A DNA stretch of 11,859 bases from assembly GCA_964625745.1 (NCBI GenBank), contig CAZVCJ010000127.1:1-11859 (forward strand), read 5' to 3'. Below are positions 6,459-11,859 of the stretch, in pieces. Under the pieces are notes generated by a model that was not told the origin of the DNA, did no database searches, and worked only from the letters and a program-made list of their open reading frames with translations. Each line of letters opens with the position of its first letter. The stretch's first letter is position 1. The stretch is from CAZVCJ01 sp964625745 (GTDB taxonomy: Bacteria > Chloroflexota > Anaerolineae > VGOG01). The position numbers and the translations under genes are program-made.

Positions 6459-7984
6459 GGATATCTGCCTCCCTGCATCCTGAACTTGATATGCTCCTTG
6501 GCCTTGGTGAACAGGAACTCGCTGCCATATCTCTCTCGCAAGAGCTGTGGAAAGACAGGTATGGCAAACTGGTAGTCATTCCCCGTCCGATGCCAGATCC
6601 CCAATGCCTCCAGTTTACGGCAGGCGTCTTCCAGGTAACGAGTTTCTATGAGGATCCGGCGCCGTTTCATCTGTCTGTCCACATCCTCCACCGAGAATTG
6701 CGTTCTGTCGGATACAGCATAAGCAACGGCTTTCTCCAGGTCATTGGTGTTGAAGACAAAGGTCTCCAGGACCCGGACTCTAAAGCTCTCATCGTCCGTC
6801 AGCGTGGTCAAATGCTTTGCGGTTAGATCCCGAGTGCCCTCTTCGTCCAGGTCGCGCATCAAACTCAAGCAGTAATACTGAATGAAGTTGGGGTGACCAG
6901 CCGTTTCCTTATAAATTCGTTGGATCACCTGATCGCGGCCGGCTATCTTCACGCCCAGGCTGTCCATCGGAGACCCTATCAGGTCGGCGGCCTGAGAATA
7001 CTTGAGGTTGGACAAGGTCAGAAGTGTACTGGTGAAGTTGAAAGGAGAACCTGGCTCTGCCAGCTCGCGCTGAGCCTCTCGAAAACCAGAGAAAATGAAC
7101 CGGCAGGACCCTTCCTGAAAACTGGCTCTGAGGGTCTTCATCAGTGCATAATCGTTCGGACGATCAAACTTCAGCAGGTGATCTATCTCATCCAGAAAGA
7201 AAACGATTCTACCTTTGCGCATTGATTTCATACGCTCCATGAATCGTGGGAAATAGCCCGCGTAGCTCGCCCCCATACGCCACAGGCGACGCTGCTCCCT
7301 GGGATACAGCCTGCTGATGATCTGTTCAAAGAAAGCGTGTATATCAGTGAAGGCCATACAATCCACGTACAGGAACCTCTTCGAATCGGGCTCTTCCATC
7401 TCCATTCTGCGTTTCACCTCTTTCAACAGAGAGGTTTTGCCGATGCGCCGGGTGCCGATAATGGCATAGCAGGTGTTGGGATGGGTTAGAATAGTGCGGA
7501 TCTCGTATTCTCGCCCAAAGAACATGCTGTCGGTCACTGGGGCGCTCGCCTCGTAGGGGGCCAGAAAGGATAGGGGTACTTGATAACGAATGCGCGCCAG
7601 GAGCTCATCCGACGGGGCGCGAGACCCGATGACTTGTCTCATATCCTCTGAATCCAACACCACCATGTAGTACGGGGGCTTGTTGGCCAGGCGTCGCAAC
7701 TCAAAAGAACGCCCTTCCAGAAGGGCAACAGGGATCCGATCCTGAACTTGCAGTTGCAAGACGACGTCTCTGAGGGTGGCCATGATCCGCTGGGGAGAAT
7801 GTTGCCTTAGCTCTTGTTCAGGTATTTCGATAAACGGAGAACGGTCCGAGAAGCGGAGTCTGAGCTTCGAAAGGTCAACGTAGAGAACGCGCAAACCCAG
7901 GAGTTCTTTGGGACGCCCCCTCCGCTCATATTTCAGTTCACGCAAACGACGAATGAATTTCTCAGGCAACGTCATCTCACCCAT
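6455..7984 (-). CDS. STAND/AAA-like P-loop ATPase, partner of the SpoIIE phosphatase
   Basis: This is a 509-residue ATPase with intact nucleotide-binding motifs: Walker A G177-T-R-R-I-G-K-T, Walker B V261-F-F-L-D-E-I-D and a sensor-like F297-I-F-S-G. Residues 1-140 form an N-terminal domain I do not recognise. A linker ending in M154-F-F-G-R-E leads into the ATPase core (about 155-395), and a winged-helix-like region closes the protein (about 400-500). The core is related to the N-terminal domain of the downstream phosphatase; both carry a G-S-P-F-N motif after sensor 1. The frame stays open to a TTG at 8044, but that lies about 3 bases from the predicted transcription start. The ATG at 7984 has an excellent AAGGAGG (7990-7996, spacing 5), so it is chosen here. 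It is the first gene of a two-gene operon with an ATGA overlap. The likely role is nucleotide-driven control or assembly of the phosphatase. Confidence 0.85.
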   Translation of the reverse strand: MGEMTLPEKFIRRLRELKYERRGRPKELLGLRVLYVDLSKLRLRFSDRSPFIEIPEQELRQHSPQRIMATLRDVVLQLQVQDRIPVALLEGRSFELRRLANKPPYYMVVLDSEDMRQVIGSRAPSDELLARIRYQVPLSFLAPYEASAPVTDSMFFGREYEIRTILTHPNTCYAIIGTRRIGKTSLLKEVKRRMEMEEPDSKRFLYVDCMAFTDIHAFFEQIISRLYPREQRRLWRMGASYAGYFPRFMERMKSMRKGRIVFFLDEIDHLLKFDRPNDYALMKTLRASFQEGSCRFIFSGFREAQRELAEPGSPFNFTSTLLTLSNLKYSQAADLIGSPMDSLGVKIAGRDQVIQRIYKETAGHPNFIQYYCLSLMRDLDEEGTRDLTAKHLTTLTDDESFRVRVLETFVFNTNDLEKAVAYAVSDRTQFSVEDVDRQMKRRRILIETRYLEDACRKLEALGIWHRTGNDYQFAIPVFPQLLRERYGSEFLFTKAKEHIKFRMQGGRYP

Positions 7985-7989
7985 GTCAC

Positions 7990-7996
7990 CCTCCTT
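7990..7996 (-). promoter_or_regulatory. Ribosome-binding site that fixes the ATPase start
   Basis: AAGGAGG on the minus strand lies 5 bases before the ATG at 7984. The longer frame beginning with TTG at 8044 has no such site and would leave almost no leader after the predicted promoter. Confidence 0.8.
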
Positions 7997-8053
7997 GAAA
8001 CCACTGGCGCTGGCCCAATCATCTTCACTCACATTGGATGCCAATCGTCCACC

Positions 8054-8082
8054 ATTATAACACGATTTCTAAGATCAAGCAA
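8054..8082 (-). promoter_or_regulatory. Sigma-70-type promoter of the ATPase/phosphatase operon
   Basis: On the minus strand, -35 TTGCTT (8077-8082) is followed after 17 bases by a perfect -10 TATAAT (8054-8059). Transcription would begin near 8047, giving a leader of about 60 bases before the ATG at 7984. It faces away from the rmd-gmd promoter at 8119-8147. Confidence 0.75.
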
Positions 8083-8118
8083 TGTGGCAGGAAGCATGGG
8101 CGTAAATATCATGGGGGC

Positions 8119-8147
8119 TTGCCTTTTTGGGCGAAATGGGGTATTAT
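8119..8147 (+). promoter_or_regulatory. Sigma-70-type promoter of the rmd-gmd operon
   Basis: -35 TTGCCT (8119-8124), a 17-base spacer and -10 TATTAT (8142-8147) place the start near 8154, about 25 bases before the rmd ATG. The 36 bases between the two divergent promoters contain a loose dyad (GGCAGGAAGC at 8086-8095 against GCTTGCC at 8117-8123) and a CATGGG direct repeat at 8095 and 8110 that could bind a regulator. The dyad is weak. Confidence 0.65.
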
Positions 8148-8178
8148 TTAGGCCGCATCGCAGAGGAGGAAAGGGGTA

Positions 8179-9195
8179 ATGGTGCGGGCACTGATCACGG
8201 GAATCTCAGGCTTCGTAGGCAGCCACCTGGCCGAATATCTTCTCGAACACACCGACTGGCACGTAGCCGGCACTGTCTACGGCCCTGAGGAGAATATTGA
8301 GCATCTGCGAGACAAGCTGGAACTCTACCCGGCAGAGCTTTCAGAGCTAGAGACAGTGATCTCGATCCTGAAGCAAGCGAAGCCGAATTACATCTTTCAC
8401 CTGGCTGCCCAGCCCCTCGTCTCCCTCTCCCGACGCGACCCCTGGGGAACCCTGGCCGTCAACATCCGTCTCCAGCTCAATATCCTGGAGGCTGTCGCCA
8501 GGCTGGGATCGTCGGCCCTTCGGCAGAGCCCTTCGACGAGCTCAGGGGGGACCTCAGGGCAGGCCAGGATACTGGTGGTTGGCTCCAGCGAGGAGTATGG
8601 GCAGGTGCAGCCTGACGAGTTGCCGATAAAAGAAACGAATCCCCTGCGCCCCACCAGTCCCTACGCGGTGAGCAAAGTGGCCCAGGACATGCTGGGGCTG
8701 CAATACCACTTGAGCCACAAGCTGTACACCGTGCGGGTGCGATCCTTCAATCACGTCGGCCCCCGCCAGCGCCCCGGCTTTGTGGCCCCCGACTTCGCCA
8801 GTCAGATAGCTGAAGCTGAAGCGGGGCTGCGCGAACCCGTCATCCAGGTCGGCAACCTGGAACCTCAGCGCGACTTCAGCGACGTGCGAGACGTGGTGCG
8901 CGGATACCACCTGCTCATCACCCGGGGAGAACCAGGGGAGGTATATAATCTGGGCTCGGAGCAGGCTCACTCCGTAGGGGAAATACTGGAAACATTGCTG
9001 GCCCTGAGCAAAGTCCCCATCACCGTCGAACAGGATCCAGCGCGACTCCGCCCCACCGACGTCCCTGTGATAGTCGGCGACTGCACCAGGATCCGAGAGC
9101 AGACCGGCTGGCGAACCACCATATCCTTCCAAGATAGCCTGCAGGACGTGCTGGATTATTGGCGGGAAGCAACCAAAAAGGACAAGGAGAATTAA
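8179..9195 (+). CDS. rmd: GDP-6-deoxy-D-mannose reductase (GDP-4-keto-6-deoxymannose reductase)
   Basis: This extended-type short-chain dehydrogenase reduces GDP-4-keto-6-deoxymannose, the product of the next gene, to GDP-D-rhamnose with NAD(P)H. It has 338 residues. Visible features are the Rossmann motif G8-I-S-G-F-V-G, the H74-L-A-A-Q segment, an S-S-E-E-Y-G catalytic segment at 136-141 and the Y162-x-x-x-K166 pair. The stretch N191-H-V-G-P-R-Q-R-P-G-F with the later Q-R-D-F-S-D-V-R-D-V-V-R is typical of Rmd. The D-rhamnose call over other reductases such as fucose synthase rests on these motifs and on the gmd neighbour. The protein is slightly long because residues about 112-128 (SALRQSPSTSSGGTSGQ) are encoded by an interspersed repeat. 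The ATG has AGGAGG (8164-8169) upstream, and the stop abuts the gmd start codon. Confidence 0.85.
   Translation: MVRALITGISGFVGSHLAEYLLEHTDWHVAGTVYGPEENIEHLRDKLELYPAELSELETVISILKQAKPNYIFHLAAQPLVSLSRRDPWGTLAVNIRLQLNILEAVARLGSSALRQSPSTSSGGTSGQARILVVGSSEEYGQVQPDELPIKETNPLRPTSPYAVSKVAQDMLGLQYHLSHKLYTVRVRSFNHVGPRQRPGFVAPDFASQIAEAEAGLREPVIQVGNLEPQRDFSDVRDVVRGYHLLITRGEPGEVYNLGSEQAHSVGEILETLLALSKVPITVEQDPARLRPTDVPVIVGDCTRIREQTGWRTTISFQDSLQDVLDYWREATKKDKEN
8516..8563 (+). repeat. Intragenic interspersed repeat, copy 2 (inside rmd)
   Basis: CCCTTCGACGAGCTCAGG (8529-8546) is preceded by a partial unit CCCTTCGG (8516-8523) and followed by ACCTCAGGGCAGG. It is related to the copy at 909-941; both start CCCTTCGAC and continue with GCTCAG. 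It is read as SPSTSSGG in the protein and lies in the loop before the conserved strand ILVVGSS, where other Rmd proteins, as I remember them, have only a few residues. Reading frame and catalytic residues are preserved. Confidence 0.6.
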
Positions 9196-10170
9196 ATGAC
9201 CAAGAAAGCACTGGTTACCGGCGTCACCGGCCAAGACGGCTCCTACCTGGCCGAGTTTCTGTTGGAAAAGGGCTACGAGGTGATCGGCATGGTGCGCCGC
9301 ACCAGCACCGTGAACTTTGAGCGCATCAAGCACATTCAGGACCAGATCACTCTGGCCCCCGGCGATCTGATGGATCAGGTTTCCATCATTGACATCTTGC
9401 GAGAGCACTGCCCCGATGAGGTCTACAATCTGGCGGCTCAATCCTTTGTCCCCATCTCCTGGAGCCAACCGGTATTGACCGGCGAAGTGACAGCTCTGGG
9501 GGTGACTCGCGTGCTGGACGCCATTCGTACCATAGACCCGACCATCAGGTTCTACCAGGCGTCCTCGTCTGAGATGTTTGGCAAGGTGAGGGAAACGCCC
9601 CAAACCGAGAACACCCCCTTCTATCCCCGCAGCCCCTACGGGGTGGCCAAGGTTTACGGCCACTGGATCACCGTCAACTACAGGGAGAGCTATGACCTGT
9701 TCGCCTGCTCAGGTATTCTTTTTAACCACGAGAGCCCTCGTCGAGGCCTGGAGTTCTCCACCCACAAAGTGACCCACGGTGTGGCTCGCATCAAGTTGGG
9801 CCTGGACAATGAGCTCAGGATGGGCAACCTGGACGCCAAACGAGACTGGGGCTACGCGGGCGATTACGTCAAGGCCATGTGGCTCATGCTCCAGCAGGAC
9901 GAGCCAGATGACTACGTGGTAGGTACCGGCAGTACCCACTCGGTGCGGGAGCTCTGCGAAGTGGCCTTCGACTACCTCGGCCTGGACTGGCAGGATCACG
10001 TGGTGGTGGACCCCAGGTTCCTCCGTCCAGCCGACGTGGATTTTCTGGTGGCCGATGCTGCCAAGGCTCACACCAGGCTGGGCTGGGAGCCCACCGTCAC
10101 CTTTGAAGAACTGATCCAGATGATGATAGACGCCGATCTGGAAGCGTTAAAGAGGGAAAACAACTTATGA
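9196..10170 (+). CDS. gmd: GDP-mannose 4,6-dehydratase
   Basis: This converts GDP-D-mannose to GDP-4-keto-6-deoxy-D-mannose, the first step toward GDP-D-rhamnose (or GDP-L-fucose), in the cytoplasm. The protein has 324 residues and is of the short Gmd type. It shows G9-V-T-G-Q-D-G-S-Y-L, the R34-R-T-S loop and N78-L-A-A-Q-S-F-V. The catalytic set is S124/E126 in A122-S-S-S-E-M-F-G with Y148-x-x-x-K152, followed by the signature F176-N-H-E-S-P-R-R-G. It starts immediately after the rmd stop (TAA then ATG) with AAGGAG just upstream, so the two genes are one translational unit. With no fucose synthase gene nearby, rmd makes D-rhamnose the likely product. The stop codon overlaps an ATG (ATGA, 10167-10170), which may once have opened a third gene, but only repeat and debris follow. 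Confidence 0.95.
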   Translation: MTKKALVTGVTGQDGSYLAEFLLEKGYEVIGMVRRTSTVNFERIKHIQDQITLAPGDLMDQVSIIDILREHCPDEVYNLAAQSFVPISWSQPVLTGEVTALGVTRVLDAIRTIDPTIRFYQASSSEMFGKVRETPQTENTPFYPRSPYGVAKVYGHWITVNYRESYDLFACSGILFNHESPRRGLEFSTHKVTHGVARIKLGLDNELRMGNLDAKRDWGYAGDYVKAMWLMLQQDEPDDYVVGTGSTHSVRELCEVAFDYLGLDWQDHVVVDPRFLRPADVDFLVADAAKAHTRLGWEPTVTFEELIQMMIDADLEALKRENNL

Positions 10171-10208
10171 AGGTCCAGCGAAGCTTCGCCTCAAGCCGAC
10201 AAGTAATA

Positions 10209-10278
10209 GGACGCAGATACACGCAGATTTTCGCAGATAGGAATAGAAATCAGCGTAGATCAGCGTTAATCTGCGTCC
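10209..10278. repeat. Interspersed palindromic repeat with 10-base periodicity
   Basis: The ends GGACGCAGAT (10209-10218) and ATCTGCGTCC (10269-10278) are perfect inverted repeats. Inside, each arm is itself a 10-base tandem: ACGCAGATAC, ACGCAGATTT, TCGCAGATAG on the left and ATCAGCGTAG, ATCAGCGTTA, ATCTGCGTCC on the right. It resembles a widespread intergenic repeat of environmental bacteria, recognised from memory. A separate perfect 12-base palindrome, GCGAAGCTTCGC, lies just upstream at 10178-10189. The rest of 10171-10305 shows no gene; the frames open across it are accidental. Confidence 0.65.
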
Positions 10279-10305
10279 AGAATAATGATGAAGCTGGGCA
10301 ACGAG

Positions 10306-10418
10306 AATCGCCAAAGGGATGGGAGGTTTTTCGCTCCCTGGGGCGTGATACCCAACCTGGGCGACTACCAAACGCTGCCGCAGAACACGACCGCTACCTT
10401 TATGAGAAAGAGCAATGA
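10306..10418 (+). pseudogene. C-terminal remnant of a toxin-antitoxin antitoxin (VapB-like)
   Basis: This frame encodes about 36 residues with antitoxin-like character (WEVFRSLGRD, then AAAEHDRYLYEKEQ). The HDxYLY tail is, from memory, common at the end of small antitoxins paired with PIN toxins. Its stop TGA overlaps the toxin start in an ATGA at 10415-10418, the usual TA arrangement. The expected N-terminal DNA-binding half is missing: upstream the frame runs into the palindromic repeat at 10209-10278. An ATG at 10167 happens to be in frame, but the product would be mostly repeat-derived. The call is supported mainly by position next to the PIN fragment. Confidence 0.5.
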
Positions 10419-10585
10419 GGCAGATATTTGTTGATACGAGTGCATGGGATGCCATCGCCGATAGCGGTGACCCTAACCACGACGTGGCACTATTGTTCAG
10501 AGATGAGATTGCTGGACAATGTCAGTTGGTCGTAACCAACTACATCTGTCAGTCAGATGGTGAGGAAAGGCTTACTTTAGATTAA
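10415..10585 (+). pseudogene. Truncated PIN-domain toxin (VapC-like), N-terminal fragment
   Basis: This is a 56-residue ORF whose first ~44 residues match the start of a PIN-domain ribonuclease: I4-F-V-D-T-S-A-W with the first catalytic aspartate D7, then D19-P-N-H and a strand ending L38-V-V-T-N-Y-I. PIN toxins are about 130-140 residues long. Here the homology stops where the next catalytic acid (the D-E of NYILDE-type sequences) should come, and the frame ends 12 residues later at TAA 10583-10585. The remaining acidic residues of the active site are missing, so the product cannot be an active nuclease. The break lies only 11 bases before glmM, suggesting a deletion that joined the toxin fragment to the glmM leader. 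Confidence 0.75.
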
Positions 10586-10596
10586 GGAAGGAGCAA

Positions 10597-11859
10597 ATGG
10601 CTAGACTTTTCGGCACCGACGGTATCCGTGGCGTGGCTAATCAATGGCCGCTTACCCCTGCTTTCGCTCTGAGAATAGGGCAGGCAACTGCTCAGATAAT
10701 CACTCGTGATGGGGATACCAGGCCGAAGGTTGTGATCGGTCGTGATCCTCGGCAGTCTGGGACCATGCTAGAGAGCGCCCTGGCAACCGGCCTGATGTCG
10801 CAGGGTGTTGATGTGATGCTGGCCGGGGTCATCCCGACACCCGGCGTAGCTTATCTGACCCGAACGCATCAGACGCAGTTAGGAATTGTGATCTCCGCTT
10901 CGCATAATCCCTTCGATCACAATGGGATCAAAATCTTTGCAGCCAACGGTTTCAAGATTCCCGACGAGACGGAAATGGAAATCGAGCGGTTGTTGTTCAA
11001 TTCAGATGTTGGATTTGAGGGGACGGATGCAAAGGGGCCAGGTCAAAGCTGGTATGCCAGCAATTGGCGGCAGGACTACACCGACCATCTCGTCAACGGG
11101 TGGGGAGAAGGTCGTCCTTTACAAGGTAAGCGCATTGTGCTGGACTGTGCTAACGGTGCGACTTCGGAAATCGCGCCGCAGGTGTTCCGGCGTCTTGGCG
11201 CCCATGTTATCGCGATGGAGAACACACCGGATGGGCTCAATATTAATGAGCACTATGAGTATATCCGTCCTGAGTCTGTTTGCGCTGCTGTTCTGAGGGA
11301 AAAGGCGCTCGTGGGTGTCGCCTTCGACGGCGATGGCGATCGGGTGATATTGGTTGATGAAAAGGGCAACTTTGTCAACGGGGATGCGATCATGGCCATA
11401 CTGGCCCGTGATATGAAGCGGAAGGGCCTGTTGACCAATAATGCCGTGGTCGCCACACCCATGAGCAATTGGGGACTCAAAGCATCATTGGAAGAAGCCG
11501 ACATTCGTCTGGAAGAGACGTCGGTGGGTGACCGATTTGTGTTGCAGCGAATGATCGAGGAGAACTACGCGCTGGGAGGGGAGCAATCGGGCCATATCAT
11601 TATGTTGAGGGATGGGCAGACCACAGGGGATGGCATCTACACCGCCCTGGCGGTGCTAAAGGTGGTCGCGAGCGAGGCCAACCAAAGCCTGTCTACGCTG
11701 GCGGCCTGTATGCGGGAGATGCCTGAGTGCCTGGTGAACATTGATGTCCCCAGCAAGCCTCCTTTGCAGACCATTCCGGAGGTGCAGGCAGCGCTTCGAC
11801 GGCTGCATGAATCGCTGGGCGATAACATTGACGTGACGCTACGGTACTCAGGGACGGAG
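10597..11859 (+). CDS. glmM: Phosphoglucosamine mutase (3' end cut by the window)
   Basis: This converts glucosamine-6-phosphate to glucosamine-1-phosphate, the step before UDP-GlcNAc for peptidoglycan and glycans. 421 codons are present, and the window ends within the phosphate-binding loop (L415-R-Y-S-G-T-E), about 25 codons before the usual end. The N-terminus M-A-R-L-F-G-T-D-G-I-R-G-V-A-N is typical of GlmM rather than phosphomannomutase. Phosphoserine S102 lies in I99-S-A-S-H-N-P, the Mg-binding loop is D244-G-D-G-D-R and the sugar loop is G327-G-E-Q-S-G-H. Two departures are noted: RYSGTE in place of RPSGTE, and H219-Y-E-Y-I-R-P-E where most GlmM proteins have a C-G-S-T-H-P-E segment. 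AAGGAAGGAG precedes the ATG. A role as phosphomannomutase feeding gmd cannot be fully excluded. No promoter is obvious in the debris upstream. Confidence 0.92.
   Translation, partial: MARLFGTDGIRGVANQWPLTPAFALRIGQATAQIITRDGDTRPKVVIGRDPRQSGTMLESALATGLMSQGVDVMLAGVIPTPGVAYLTRTHQTQLGIVISASHNPFDHNGIKIFAANGFKIPDETEMEIERLLFNSDVGFEGTDAKGPGQSWYASNWRQDYTDHLVNGWGEGRPLQGKRIVLDCANGATSEIAPQVFRRLGAHVIAMENTPDGLNINEHYEYIRPESVCAAVLREKALVGVAFDGDGDRVILVDEKGNFVNGDAIMAILARDMKRKGLLTNNAVVATPMSNWGLKASLEEADIRLEETSVGDRFVLQRMIEENYALGGEQSGHIIMLRDGQTTGDGIYTALAVLKVVASEANQSLSTLAACMREMPECLVNIDVPSKPPLQTIPEVQAALRRLHESLGDNIDVTLRYSGTE

Noticed and set aside
7070..7084. Third copy of the CTTCGAC/GCTCAG repeat inside the ATPase gene
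   Set aside because: Only about 13 of 15 bases of the core match, and the encoded FREAQRELAEPGSPFN runs smoothly into a motif shared with the paralogous domain, so chance resemblance is more likely.
10178..10189. 12-base palindrome GCGAAGCTTCGC as a terminator of rmd-gmd
   Set aside because: It has no loop and no following T run. It may be chance or part of the repeat debris.
10209..10278. CRISPR array from the repeated ACGCAGAT units
   Set aside because: The units are contiguous 10-mers in inverted arms with no spacers, and no cas genes are present.
10167..10418. Intact 83-residue gene overlapping the gmd stop
   Set aside because: Its first half is encoded by the interspersed palindromic repeat and only its last ~36 residues look protein-like (antitoxin tail). 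Treated as a remnant.
10165..10455. Minus-strand ORF across the gmd-glmM gap
   Set aside because: It is the antisense of the repeat and the TA remnant, with no domain and no ribosome-binding site that I can see.

Overview
The window reads as a bacterial chromosome segment, moderately GC-rich, most likely from Chloroflexota (Anaerolineae or a relative) or another environmental lineage with similar genomes. This is inferred from an archaeal-type S-adenosylmethionine synthetase, a short thermophile/archaeal-type adenosylhomocysteinase, large GAF/SpoIIE signalling proteins beside STAND-like ATPases, and scattered interspersed repeats inside and between genes. No rRNA or other marker fixes the taxon.

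Layout. (1) 1-256: a 204-bp imperfect palindrome with ends of the form CTATACT...AGTATAG, best read as a non-autonomous foldback element (MITE), lies directly in front of the first operon. (2) 241-3593, plus strand: a short leader ORF, a GNAT acetyltransferase, archaeal-type mat and ahcY, i.e. SAM synthesis and S-adenosylhomocysteine recycling. It ends in a strong, probably bidirectional hairpin terminator at 3632-3667. (3) 7984-3687, minus strand: a two-gene signalling operon with an ATGA overlap. The first gene encodes an intact STAND/AAA-like ATPase. The second encodes a 923-aa protein with a degenerate ATPase domain (Walker A Lys and Walker B Glu both replaced), two GAF domains and a PP2C/SpoIIE phosphatase with its metal-binding aspartates intact. 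(4) 8179-10170, plus strand: rmd and gmd, which convert GDP-mannose to GDP-D-rhamnose for surface glycans. They are transcribed divergently from the signalling operon from a ~195-bp region with two good sigma-70-type promoters. (5) 10171-10596: debris, comprising an interspersed palindromic repeat and the broken remains of a toxin-antitoxin pair (antitoxin C-terminus, PIN toxin N-terminus). (6) 10597-end: glmM, cut by the window edge about 25 codons before its expected end.

How the genes work together. mat and ahcY are two of the steps of the activated-methyl cycle. Rmd, Gmd and GlmM all feed the cell envelope (GDP-rhamnose; glucosamine-1-phosphate for peptidoglycan). The signalling pair has no recognisable target in the window. 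The most interesting item is its architecture: a live ATPase translationally coupled to a pseudo-ATPase that is fused to a sensor-phosphatase.

Limits: all family calls come from reading motifs by eye. No database search or folding program was run.
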